Shown: positions 35,195-42,894 of the stretch, piece after piece
How the letters are laid out: each line of letters starts with the position of its first letter
How positions within the stretch are numbered: the first letter of the stretch is position 1
Assembly (NCBI RefSeq): GCF_001280425.1
Contig: NZ_LIUF01000001.1
Coordinates: 786,945-850,944, forward strand
Direction: 5' to 3'
Length of the DNA stretch: 64,000 nucleotides
DNA from: Haloarcula rubripromontorii
Lineage (GTDB): Archaea; Halobacteriota; Halobacteria; Halobacteriales; Haloarculaceae
Program-made: the position numbers and the translations under genes
Notes under the pieces: generated by a model
Told to the model about the DNA's origin: nothing
The model's input: the letters and a program-made list of their open reading frames with translations, nothing else
Databases searched by the model: none

Positions 35195-35283
35195 GACCGC
35201 GAACGGAGTGAGCGGTCGGCTTTTTCATCGACGTTTTTCGAGGAGTGGTCGCCGAAGGTGACCCGACGATGAAAAAGGTCGGT
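35195..35283 (+). repeat. Intergenic double-hairpin element, copy 3
   Basis: In the direction of the aminopeptidase gene: hairpin GACCGC/GCGGTC with loop GAACGGAGTGA, then GGCTTTTTCATCGACGTTTT TCGAGG, a second stem (GGTCGCC with GGTGACC), then GATGAAAAAGGTCGG. This is the same design and the same orientation relative to the gene as copy 2. The T5 runs make it a plausible terminator. Confidence 0.72.
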
Positions 35284-35287
35284 GCAG

Positions 35288-35331
35288 GTCGTCCAGCGGG
35301 ACGGGACGTTCGTCTTTGAGGACGGGTTTGA
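35288..35331 (+). repeat. Diverged duplicate of the aminopeptidase 3' end
   Basis: These 44 bp repeat 35139-35182 with three differences, each at a third codon position and silent (TTT/TTC, GAA/GAG, TTC/TTT). The duplicate would encode VQRDGTFVFEDGFEG in the same frame, but there is no start; it is a non-coding remnant of a gene end. Confidence 0.75.
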
Positions 35332-35426
35332 AGGGTACCGCCAGACCCACACTGTGTGGCTGCCCCACATTCTGTCCTCACACACTGGACAGGAAGCTTA
35401 TGATGCCGGCTGAGGTAGGGTCAGGT

Positions 35427-35801
35427 ATGAGTGAACAGCGGTCCCTCTTTGTCAGGGCGGTGTGGTTCCTGCTCGTCGGCTGGTGGGTGACCGGCATCTG
35501 GCTCTCGGTCGCGTGGTTCCTGAACGTCACAATCATCGGCCTCCCGCTGGGCATCAAGATGATAAACAAGGTGCCACTGGTGCTGACGCTCAAGCGACGT
35601 GATCGGCTCGTCACGGAGAGTGCTGGCGGCTCGCAGCACTCATTGCTCGTCCGGGCGATCTGGTTCGTCCTCGTCGGCTGGTGGGCCAGTGGCGTCTGGA
35701 CCGGTGTCGCGTACGCGCTGTCGTTGACAATCGTCGGCCTGCCGCTGGCAATCTGGATGTACAACAGGCTCCCGTTCGTCGTTTCGCTGTACCAGTACTG
35801 A
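35427..35801 (+). CDS. YccF-family membrane protein
   Basis: The 124-aa product has two repeats of the YccF domain: LFVRAVWFLLVGWWVTGIWL to NVTIIGLPLGIKM, and LLVRAIWFVLVGWWASGVWT to SLTIVGLPLAIWM. The IGLPLGI/VGLPLAI loops are the family signature. It is an integral membrane protein of unknown function. The start MSEQRS at 35427 is preferred; an in-frame ATG at 35403 would add eight residues. Confidence 0.85.
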   Translation: MSEQRSLFVRAVWFLLVGWWVTGIWLSVAWFLNVTIIGLPLGIKMINKVPLVLTLKRRDRLVTESAGGSQHSLLVRAIWFVLVGWWASGVWTGVAYALSLTIVGLPLAIWMYNRLPFVVSLYQY

Positions 35802-35804
35802 CGG

Positions 35805-36320
35805 TCACTCCAGATACGGCTTTTCGATGTCCGTTTCGCCCGTAATGAGTGCAGTTATCCGGCCAGTGATGCCATCGAACAGGGTGATAAGCGGGGAGAG
35901 TACGCGCTCGACGAGTCGGACAGGCGACGCGACAGTCAGTGCCCACGCCTGTGCGTTGCCGAGGCCGAACGCCTTCGGCACGATCTCACCGAAAATCAGG
36001 ATCAGGACGCTTGTCACGACCGTGGTTGCAACGACCGCCGGTCCGGGTGAGAGATAGCTCGCGACGAGGACGGTGATGATGCTCGAAATCGCGATGTTGA
36101 CGATGTTGTTGCCGACCAACAGCGTCACCAGTAGCCGGTGTGGATTATCGTACAGTTCTTGCAGCACCTGCGCTCGTCGTTCCCCCGTCGCTGCCTGTTG
36201 TGCTATCCAGTCTTTCTGCAGCGAGAACACTGCTATCTCCGAACTTGAAAAGAACGCGCTCAGTCCGAGAAGCAAGACTACAGCGAGGACGCTACCGATT
36301 GCCGCGATAAGACCACTCAT
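35805..36320 (-). CDS. DUF21 (CNNM-type) membrane protein without CBS domains
   Basis: The product has 171 aa and three to four membrane helices. SAFFSSSEIAVFSL and VTLLVGNNIVNIAISSIIT, then LILIFGEIVPKAFGLGNAQA, are the CNNM transmembrane signature found in Mg/Co transport-related proteins (CorC/CorB). The usual cytoplasmic CBS pair and C-terminal domain are absent: the frame ends shortly after the domain. Either this is a natural short form, as seen in haloarchaea, or a truncation. Confidence 0.82.
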   Translation of the reverse strand: MSGLIAAIGSVLAVVLLLGLSAFFSSSEIAVFSLQKDWIAQQAATGERRAQVLQELYDNPHRLLVTLLVGNNIVNIAISSIITVLVASYLSPGPAVVATTVVTSVLILIFGEIVPKAFGLGNAQAWALTVASPVRLVERVLSPLITLFDGITGRITALITGETDIEKPYLE

Positions 36321-36427
36321 ACCCTGTCTTCAGCGAGACGAGGCAAGAAGGCGTTGACGCCGCCTGACGGCCCGAAAGCCGACGGCTGCGGCGAAGGATA
36401 CTCGACTATCCAGTTCATTGTGAGCAT

Positions 36428-36748
36428 ATGGCACTCGGCCAGGTAGAGCTGGCGGTACGCGTCATCGCTGGCCTGTTCGTCATCGTCGCGCCGACGCTGC
36501 TGTTTCTGGGGCTCTGGCGCGGCCTCGAAGCGATGCGTGACGACGAACTCATCCAACAGGTCCACCAGCACGCCGAGATGCAGGACCAGTCGCCGGCTGG
36601 CCCTGACTGGCCGGTCGACGCAGTCCGTGACGCTGAGTCGTCGCCGCTGTCGGAGACCAGTCTGTCAGTCGTAACCTGTGACACCTGCGGCACGCCGAAC
36701 ATGGAAGATGCCACCTACTGCCAGGAGTGTCTCACAGAACTGGCGTAG
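36428..36748 (+). CDS. Membrane-anchored zinc-ribbon protein
   Basis: The product has 106 aa: an N-terminal membrane helix (LAVRVIAGLFVIVAPTLLFL), a short charged linker, and a C-terminal zinc ribbon CDTCGTPNMEDATYCQECL. The helix-plus-ribbon design is common in haloarchaea (I recall it under the DUF7577 label, not certain). Function unknown. Its stop abuts the stop of the convergent gene with no gap. Confidence 0.75.
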   Translation: MALGQVELAVRVIAGLFVIVAPTLLFLGLWRGLEAMRDDELIQQVHQHAEMQDQSPAGPDWPVDAVRDAESSPLSETSLSVVTCDTCGTPNMEDATYCQECLTELA

Positions 36749-37588
36749 TCAGTCTATCGTGTCGCTCTCGCCGACCTGAACCACCAGCGTTGGCTCAGAG
36801 CGCTCCGTACTGCAGTCAAGTCCCTGTTCGATGGCGTACGTTTTTGACTCCGTCCGGTTCGGGTCAATCGGTAACTCAGCCCTGACGGCGTAGGACTTCG
36901 TCGTCGAAGCACCGATGGTGTCCTCATCCCACTGGATATCGGTGTTTATAAAGACGGTTTCATCCGGGTGTTCTGTCGGGCCGACCAGACAGCCCGAAAG
37001 TGAGGGGAGATCTAGCGCCCGCAGAAACGGAGACGGGTTCGACACGGTCACGGCTCCGATCTCCCCCTCGACGTACGGGTACCTGTTCGGGGTGTGTTCC
37101 GTCTCCGGGATCGAGACGGTGACGGACTCGTTCGTCTGCACATCGTAGGTCACCCCGCCGCTGAGCGCGTCGGCTCCCACGAGTCCAGCACTCACGATGA
37201 GGAGGCCGCCGAGGGCGGCCGCCGCCGTTCGCCGCGACGGCGTCGGAATCCCTGCCCGGAGTGCGTAGCCGAGCCCGACGAACAGTCCTGCGGACATGGC
37301 GAGCAACAGGAACGTTCCCGTCTCGCCGGGCGAATACCGAACGACGACGTAGCCGACGAACACGACGTAGGTCACCCCACTGAGAGCGAAGGCGACGACG
37401 TCAAGCACGTCTCGTTCGAGGGCTACACCCGCAACAAACAGCGCAATAAAGGCCAGCAACAGCAGCGCCGCTTTCACCGTTATCGAGAGATCGAACACGA
37501 CATCACGGACAAAATACAGGAGCGCTGCCGCGGCGAACAGGACACCGAGGGCGTACAGGAGTTTCCCGCTGTCGATGGCGAATCGCAT
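36749..37588 (-). CDS. Multi-helix membrane protein with external C-terminal domain
   Basis: The product has 279 aa. Five hydrophobic helices occupy about 8-155 (LYALGVLFAAAALLYFVRDV, AALLLLAFIALFVAGVALE, and so on), followed by a roughly 120-residue polar domain (VTYDVQTNESVTVSIPETEH onward) with several potential N-glycosylation sites (NES, NRT), probably outside the cell. No family function is recognised. Confidence 0.7.
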   Translation of the reverse strand: MRFAIDSGKLLYALGVLFAAAALLYFVRDVVFDLSITVKAALLLLAFIALFVAGVALERDVLDVVAFALSGVTYVVFVGYVVVRYSPGETGTFLLLAMSAGLFVGLGYALRAGIPTPSRRTAAAALGGLLIVSAGLVGADALSGGVTYDVQTNESVTVSIPETEHTPNRYPYVEGEIGAVTVSNPSPFLRALDLPSLSGCLVGPTEHPDETVFINTDIQWDEDTIGASTTKSYAVRAELPIDPNRTESKTYAIEQGLDCSTERSEPTLVVQVGESDTID

Positions 37589-37648
37589 GGAGGGTCACCG
37601 GCACTTCTCTCAGATGACAGATAAAACTCCGCCCGGACCCGGCGGTCC

Positions 37649-38677
37649 TCAGTCGTCGGCGGTGGCCCGGTCACCGGTCGCGGGACCCGACAGCGGCGTC
37701 CGCTCGACGACCGTCCCGTCGTAGGTCGGGTACTGCTCGACGATTTCGCCCTTCTCGAGGTCGCCTTCCTCGACCATCTCCTCTAACAGCCACCAGGCGA
37801 GCTCGACGTGCTCGGACTTGACGGTGTAGTACTCCTCGGGGACGCCGAGCGACTCCAGCCGGGCCTCCGAGGTCCAGGCCTTCCCGTAGACGAGCGTCCC
37901 GTCCTCGGTCACGTCGTCGAACGGACGCCGGATGTTTCGGGCCATCCGCTTGAGCCGCGAGCGGTGTTGCGCGGCGTCTTTGAACACACTCGTACAGAAG
38001 TACACCTTCTCGTGGTCGCCCATTGTCTCCAGAATGTCGTGGCTCCCTTCGACGGCGCTCATGTGGTCGTCTTTCAGCTCGAAGCCTTCCTCCTGCATCC
38101 GGCGGTAGTTCCCGTCGGACATCTCGAATTCGTTGATGTTACAGAAGTCGGCCGCGCCCTCGTCTAAGAATTCGAGGAACTCCTCCTCGGCCCGGATGCC
38201 GGGGATCTCGAAGGCCGGCGTCAGCCCCTCCTCGCGGGCGATGTAGAGGATGTCCTCCCACTCGGTCCCGTGGAGGTCGCCCCACTGCTCCAGCGGCGGG
38301 TGGAAGCGAATCTCGTCGAGGCCCGCTTCGGAGAGGCGGCGCATGTTCTCGCGGCCGCCGGGGATACCGGTGTAGAGGTGCGTGTGGTGGTCCTCGCCGA
38401 ACTCGTCTTTCAGCAGTTCCAGATAGTGACAGGTCCGGTCGAGTACTTCCTGGGGTTCGCCACCTGTAATCGAGGTGCCCAGCGCGCTCATGCGCTTGGC
38501 TTCCTCGATAACGTCAGCGTCATCCTCGACGGGCCGCTCGTTGGCGTACATCTGGGTGACGTTCTTGCGGTTTTCCCCGAGGGGACAGTAGAAGCAGTCT
38601 CGCTGGTCGCAGTAGCCGTAGACGAACAGCACCATCTTGCCGCCTTTGGCGCACTGTTCGCAGCCCTCGGAAATCAT
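37649..38677 (-). CDS. Radical SAM protein with unusual cysteine spacing
   Basis: The product has 342 aa from ATG 38677, beginning with CEQCAKGGKMVLFVYGYC. The cluster motif reads GYCDQRDCFYCPLGENRKN, that is CX4CX2C rather than the canonical CX3CX2C. SAM-binding features follow: SITGGEP, HLYTGIPGG, LDEIRFHPP. It resembles the uncharacterised archaeal group related to pyruvate formate-lyase activase (COG2108-like). In-frame sequence upstream to 38899 is Arg/Pro-rich and overlaps the divergent MFS gene, so it is unlikely to be translated. Confidence 0.85.
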   Translation of the reverse strand: MISEGCEQCAKGGKMVLFVYGYCDQRDCFYCPLGENRKNVTQMYANERPVEDDADVIEEAKRMSALGTSITGGEPQEVLDRTCHYLELLKDEFGEDHHTHLYTGIPGGRENMRRLSEAGLDEIRFHPPLEQWGDLHGTEWEDILYIAREEGLTPAFEIPGIRAEEEFLEFLDEGAADFCNINEFEMSDGNYRRMQEEGFELKDDHMSAVEGSHDILETMGDHEKVYFCTSVFKDAAQHRSRLKRMARNIRRPFDDVTEDGTLVYGKAWTSEARLESLGVPEEYYTVKSEHVELAWWLLEEMVEEGDLEKGEIVEQYPTYDGTVVERTPLSGPATGDRATADD

Positions 38678-38798
38678 TGTCTCTAGCCACCGCTCCCAGC
38701 GGGAAAAAGCGTGCGCATCGCGCTCGGCGTGCGAGACGAGCCCACGGACCGGCCATCGCCCCGGCGCGCTTATCCGCCGTCCCGACGCAGGGGCTGGT

Positions 38799-40145
38799 AT
38801 GACAGACACCGGGACCACAAGTACCGGGTCCCGCCGCCGTGGCCTCGCAGTGGTCTTCTTTGTCGTCTTTCTGGACCTCCTGGGCTTCGGTATCATCATT
38901 CCTATTCTCCCGTACTACACCCGGACGTTCCCCGGCGGGACGGAGTTCGTTATCGGCCTGCTGGCGGCCTCCTACTCCGCGATGCAGTTCGTCTTCGCCC
39001 CGTTGCTTGGTTCGCTGTCGGACCGCGTCGGCCGCCGACCGGTGCTGGTGGTGTCGCTGTGTGGCTCGGTCATTGCGTGGACGGTGTTCGGGCTGGCCGA
39101 CGCGCTCTGGCTCCTGTTCGTCTCCCGGATGCTCGCCGGCGCGATGGGCGGGAACCTCTCGACGGCCCAGGCCTACGTCGCCGACGTGACGCCGCCGGAG
39201 CGCCGGGCCGCCGCCCTTGGCTTTATCGGGGCCGCGTTCGGCCTCGGCTTCATCTTCGGCCCCGGCATCGGTGCGGTGTTGAGTTTCGACGCCACGGTCG
39301 CTGCCGTCGACGCCGTCCTGCCGGCGGCTGTCCCCGTCACCCGGTTCTCGCTCCCGAGCTTCGCCGCCGCGGCCGCGAGCCTCTGTGGCGTCGTCGTCGC
39401 CCTGCGCTTTCTCCCCGAGTCCAAATCTGTCTCTGAGTCCGCGGACGCGCCCACCACCGAACGCACCTCATCGATTTCCCAGCTCTGGACGGCGGTTTCG
39501 ACCCCCGGCCTCCGCCCGTTGCTGGTGGCTTTCTTCCTCGTTTCCTTCGCCTTCTCGGGTGTCCAGGTGATGTTCGTCCCCTACGTCGCCGACATCTACG
39601 GCTACACAGCTGCACAGAGCGCGCTCCTGCTGACCTACATCGGCGTCCTCGCGGTCGTCACGCAAGGCGTGCTGGTCGGGCGGCTCTCCGCCCGCTACAG
39701 CCCGGTCCGGCTCTCGCTGTTCGGGACCGGGCTGCTCGTCGTCGGCGTCGGTACCATTCCGGCCTCGCGGCTCCTCGGTTCGGTCCTTCCAGACCTGACC
39801 GCGCTCGCCCCGTTTCTCACCGCCGACCTGCTCGGCCTGTTGCTCGTGTTGACGCTCTTGCCGCTTGGCAACGGCGTCCTCTCGGTGACGTTGACGGCGC
39901 TCGTCTCCCAGCGAGCCAGCGCCGCCCTCCAGGGGAGCGCCTTCGGCATCACGCAGGGCGCTGGCAGCCTCGCCCGGACCGTCGGCCCGCCGGTCATGGG
40001 TGGACTGTACTTCGCCGTCGGCTACTGGTCGCCGTTCGTCGTCGGCAGCGTCCTGTTGCTCCCAGTGCTGTGGCTCGTTGCCAGACTGGGCACGACGCCG
40101 GACACTTACCAGCCGCGACCGTCAGACCCGGGCCACGCCAGATAG
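38799..40145 (+). CDS. Major facilitator superfamily transporter (DHA1/TetA-like)
   Basis: The product has 448 aa and about 12 membrane helices. The start has FFVVFLDLLGFGIIIPILPY (typical of TetA-like drug:H+ antiporters), then the motif A loop GSLSDRVGRRPVL and motif C-like GFIFGPGIGAVLS. An unusually hydrophobic insertion with VDAVLPAAVPVTRFSLPSFA follows helix 5. The substrate is unknown; drug or metabolite efflux is the family expectation. It is divergent from the radical SAM gene. Confidence 0.88.
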   Translation: MTDTGTTSTGSRRRGLAVVFFVVFLDLLGFGIIIPILPYYTRTFPGGTEFVIGLLAASYSAMQFVFAPLLGSLSDRVGRRPVLVVSLCGSVIAWTVFGLADALWLLFVSRMLAGAMGGNLSTAQAYVADVTPPERRAAALGFIGAAFGLGFIFGPGIGAVLSFDATVAAVDAVLPAAVPVTRFSLPSFAAAAASLCGVVVALRFLPESKSVSESADAPTTERTSSISQLWTAVSTPGLRPLLVAFFLVSFAFSGVQVMFVPYVADIYGYTAAQSALLLTYIGVLAVVTQGVLVGRLSARYSPVRLSLFGTGLLVVGVGTIPASRLLGSVLPDLTALAPFLTADLLGLLLVLTLLPLGNGVLSVTLTALVSQRASAALQGSAFGITQGAGSLARTVGPPVMGGLYFAVGYWSPFVVGSVLLLPVLWLVARLGTTPDTYQPRPSDPGHAR

Positions 40146-40182
40146 GGACCGCTTTGAATGGGCTGGCGTTCGTTTCGTGTGT

Positions 40183-40683
40183 ATGGATGACGAGGAGGCC
40201 GACCCCGTAGGCGGGCCGCTACCGGCCGCGGAGTCGCTCGATGATAAGCTACTCGGCTACAGCGAGACGGCCATCCGGTACGTCGAGGTGGTCGCGGCGC
40301 TGGTGCTCGTCCTGCTGTTTGCCATCGGCGTGTTCGACCTGGGGCTGCAGATATTCCAGAGTGCGCTCCGTGGCGACATCACCGATCCGCTGGTCGTTGT
40401 CGGCTTCATCGACACCGCCCTGCTCCTGTTTATCATCGTCGAGGTGTACCAGACCGTCGTCGCCTACACCCAGGAGAGCGAGACCCGGCGTATCGTCCGC
40501 CTTGTCATCTACACGGGCGTCATCGCGATGGTCCGGAAGGCCATCATCTTCCGCACCGGCGAGTACGCCTCCGAAGAGGCTGCCCTCCTCGCGGCCGGGG
40601 CCTACACCCTCATCATCCTCGGACTCGCGGCCCTGCTGCTCGTCGAACGCCGGACCCGAGGCACGCTCCCGGAATCAGGGTGA
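40183..40683 (+). CDS. PsiE-like four-helix membrane protein
   Basis: The product has 166 aa, with an acidic N-terminus and four membrane helices. The pattern (YSETAIRYVEVVAALVLVLL; VGFIDTALLLFIIVEVYQTV; RRIVRLVIYTGVIAMVRKAI) matches the phosphate-starvation-inducible PsiE family. Whether it responds to phosphate in this organism is unknown. It lies 37 bp after the MFS gene and 45 bp before the DUF373 gene, all on the plus strand. Confidence 0.8.
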   Translation: MDDEEADPVGGPLPAAESLDDKLLGYSETAIRYVEVVAALVLVLLFAIGVFDLGLQIFQSALRGDITDPLVVVGFIDTALLLFIIVEVYQTVVAYTQESETRRIVRLVIYTGVIAMVRKAIIFRTGEYASEEAALLAAGAYTLIILGLAALLLVERRTRGTLPESG

Positions 40684-40728
40684 CCCGGTCCCGAAAGAAG
40701 TTAAACACAGACGGCGTAGCGCCGACAG

Positions 40729-41826
40729 ATGCTGCTGGTGCTGTGTATCGACCTCGACGACGACCTCGGCCGCAAGACCGGCATCGAGACGCCCGTCATC
40801 GGGCGCGATGCCGTCGTGGACGCAGCGGTGGCGCTGGCCTCGAACGACCCGGAGGACTCCGACGTGAACGTCCTGTTCGAGGGCGTTCACATCTACGACG
40901 ACATCACCGACGAACCGGTCGAAGTCGCGGCCGTCACCGGCGTCGACGGGAGCGATGTCGCCGCCAACCGCGCGGTCGGCGAGGAGGTCGATACCGTTCT
41001 CGCCTCGCTGGCGGCCAGCGAGGACGTGCGGGCGCTCATCGTCACCGACGGCGCACAGGACGAGTCGGTGGTCCCCGTCATCCGCTCGCGGGTCCGCATC
41101 GACGGCGTCCGCCGCGTCGTCGTCCGTCAGGCCCAGAACCTCGAATCGATGTACTACACCATCAAGCAGGTACTTGATGACCCGGAAACCCGCGGCACGA
41201 TTCTGGTGCCGCTGGGTATTCTCCTGCTAATCTACCCGCTGACAATCGCTATTGAAGCGCTTGGCTACCCCGGCTCTGCGCTGGGCGTCATCTCCGGCCT
41301 GCTCGGACTCTATATCCTCGCCCGAGGCCTCGGCGCCGAGAAGATACTGGACGAAGCGGTCGAGCGAACGACCGCCGGACTGTACGCCGGGCGCGTGACG
41401 ATTATCACCTACGTCGTCGCGGCCGCACTGCTTGCTATCGGCGGCGTCAACGGTGTTCAGGAACTCGAACGCCAGACGGACCCCGATGCACTCGAAGTCA
41501 TCGCGTCGCTGGTGTCGGGCGCGATCCAGTGGTTCGCCGCCGCCGGTATCACCTCCAGCCTCGGTCGGGTGACCGACGAGTATCTCGACGGGAGCTTCCG
41601 GTGGCGATATCTCAACGCTCCCTTCTACGTCCTCTCTATCGCCCTCGTGTTACACGCCGTTAGCGCCTTCTTCCTCGGCGCTCAGGACTTGGAGTACCTT
41701 GCCATAATGCTCACTGGCGGGACACTGCTCGGGCTGGTCAGTACGCTTGCCTTTGCCGTCGCGGAGGCCCGCTTCGACCGCCCCGAACAGCACAATCAAG
41801 GCCCCGGCGGCCCCTCGTCCGAATAA
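40729..41826 (+). CDS. DUF373-family membrane protein
   Basis: The product has 365 aa. The N-terminal soluble domain (CIDLDDDLGRKTGIETPVIG, GREAV-like GRDAVVDAAVALA, GVHIYDDI, IVTDGAQDESVVPVI) is the archaeal DUF373 signature. It is followed by about six membrane helices (LVPLGILLLIYPLTIAIEAL onward). The soluble part looks nucleotide-binding-like, but no activity has been established to my knowledge. The last A of the TAA stop is the first base of the next ATG. Confidence 0.9.
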   Translation: MLLVLCIDLDDDLGRKTGIETPVIGRDAVVDAAVALASNDPEDSDVNVLFEGVHIYDDITDEPVEVAAVTGVDGSDVAANRAVGEEVDTVLASLAASEDVRALIVTDGAQDESVVPVIRSRVRIDGVRRVVVRQAQNLESMYYTIKQVLDDPETRGTILVPLGILLLIYPLTIAIEALGYPGSALGVISGLLGLYILARGLGAEKILDEAVERTTAGLYAGRVTIITYVVAAALLAIGGVNGVQELERQTDPDALEVIASLVSGAIQWFAAAGITSSLGRVTDEYLDGSFRWRYLNAPFYVLSIALVLHAVSAFFLGAQDLEYLAIMLTGGTLLGLVSTLAFAVAEARFDRPEQHNQGPGGPSSE

Positions 41827-42122
41827 TGTACGTCTCCCGTGCCGTCGAGAGTCTGCGCGCCGACCCGGTTGACGGCGAACCCGTCGATCTGGTTCTCGAA
41901 ACGGCTGACGGTGCTGACCCCGAGCGCGTTGCCGCCGCTGCGGAGGCCGCCGGTGCGACCGTCGAGCGCCACCTCCAGTTCGACGACCTGCTGGTCTCGA
42001 CGACACAGGACGAAATCGACGCTCTCTGTGGGCTGGATGGACTGGCAGCGATTCAGACCGGCAACGTGAACGCCATTACAACGCCCGACGATGTCGAAGA
42101 AGACCTCGACCCCCACGACTGA
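41826..42122 (+). CDS. Conserved haloarchaeal protein, unknown function
   Basis: A 98-aa soluble acidic protein containing VDLVLETADGADPERVAAAA and LLVSTTQDEIDALCGLDGLA, an alternating alpha/beta pattern like a small ferredoxin-like fold. It is translationally coupled to the DUF373 gene (1-nt overlap), so it may work with that membrane protein. No motif for catalysis. Confidence 0.78.
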   Translation: MYVSRAVESLRADPVDGEPVDLVLETADGADPERVAAAAEAAGATVERHLQFDDLLVSTTQDEIDALCGLDGLAAIQTGNVNAITTPDDVEEDLDPHD

Positions 42123-42176
42123 CTGCCGACTGTGTTCCGCATTTCTTTTGTCACTACCGGAAGTACACGACAGCGA

Positions 42177-42281
42177 GGGCACGTAGCTCAGTCCGGATAG
42201 AGCGTCGGACTTCTATCCCCGCTGGCGCTGCCATCGGGGGAAGACATCCGACGGTCGTGGGTTCGAATCCCACCGTGCCCG
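42177..42281 (+). tRNA. tRNA-Arg(UCU) with a 30-nt archaeal intron
   Basis: The acceptor stem GGGCACG/CGTGCCC, D arm GCTC/GAGC, anticodon stem TCGGA/TCCGA, loop C TTCTA A after splicing with anticodon TCT, and T arm GTGGGTTCGAATCCCAC all pair. The intron (42216-42245) lies between positions 37 and 38. It forms a textbook bulge-helix-bulge: 4-bp helix CTTC/GAAG with 3-nt bulges TAT and ACA. CCA is not encoded. Confidence 0.96.
42216..42245 (+). other. tRNA-Arg intron (BHB type)
   Basis: Cut sites are predicted after 42215 and after 42245 within the two 3-nt bulges. The outer part of the intron pairs as CCCC (42217-42220) with GGGG (42236-42239). Confidence 0.92.
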
Positions 42282-42406
42282 TGACGCTGTTGAACGATAC
42301 CGAAGCGTGCCGAAACACACAGGAGATTCCGAACACGAGAGCCACTGCCTTCGTCTCGTGGTCGAGAAGCCCACTCGCCTCTGGGATGAAAACCTGACAC
42401 GACCAG

Positions 42407-42769
42407 CTACGCCTCAACGATGTCGTCTTCCATGGCAGCGACTTCGGTGAGGATCGCTTCGATGTCGTCGTCGGGGACCCCGTTCTCGCGGAGCGCAGCT
42501 TCGAGATGGGAGGCGACACTGGCGAAGGCGTCCGCTGTGATTCCCATGCCCTCGTGGGCGGTCTGCATATCGTCGCCGTCGTATTCGACCGGACCGCCGG
42601 CGACGGCACTGATGAACTGCGCCTGGTGGCTGCGGAGCTGGTCCATGTCGGTCTCCTCGAAGTACGGTTCGAGCAGCGGGTCGTCAAGCACGCGGTCGTA
42701 AAAATCCGAGACCACCGCCTCAACCGCGTCGCGACCGCCGATCCGCTCGAAGATGGACTGTGATGCCAT
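42407..42769 (-). CDS. Truncated haemoglobin (group I, GlbN-like)
   Basis: The product has 120 aa and a single 2-on-2 globin domain: SIFERIGGRDAVEAVVSDFY (B helix with Phe/Tyr), DDPLLEPYFEETDMDQLRSH (E region), HQAQFISAVAGG and the proximal His in TAHEGMGIT. Such proteins bind O2 and NO and often detoxify NO. The start MASQS at 42769 matches the family N-terminus; the frame continues upstream without conservation. Confidence 0.92.
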   Translation of the reverse strand: MASQSIFERIGGRDAVEAVVSDFYDRVLDDPLLEPYFEETDMDQLRSHQAQFISAVAGGPVEYDGDDMQTAHEGMGITADAFASVASHLEAALRENGVPDDDIEAILTEVAAMEDDIVEA

Positions 42770-42894
42770 TGCCGGAGGACACGGAAGCGGTCGGCATGAC
42801 AGTTGTGGAAGAACATATTCGGCACAGACCAGCGTGCCGGTGCTCGGACGCGATGCCTGCGGCGTCGCTCTCAAAACAGGCGAGTCTGGAAAGG

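Noticed and set aside
35403-35426. Upstream ATG for the YccF gene
   Set aside because: It adds only a non-conserved MMPAEVGSG-like stretch; the ATG at 35427 fits the domain start.
38637-38899. Longer N-terminus for the radical SAM gene or MFS gene across their divergent spacer
   Set aside because: The two extensions overlap each other on opposite strands and are Arg/Pro-rich; both family N-termini begin at the inner ATGs.
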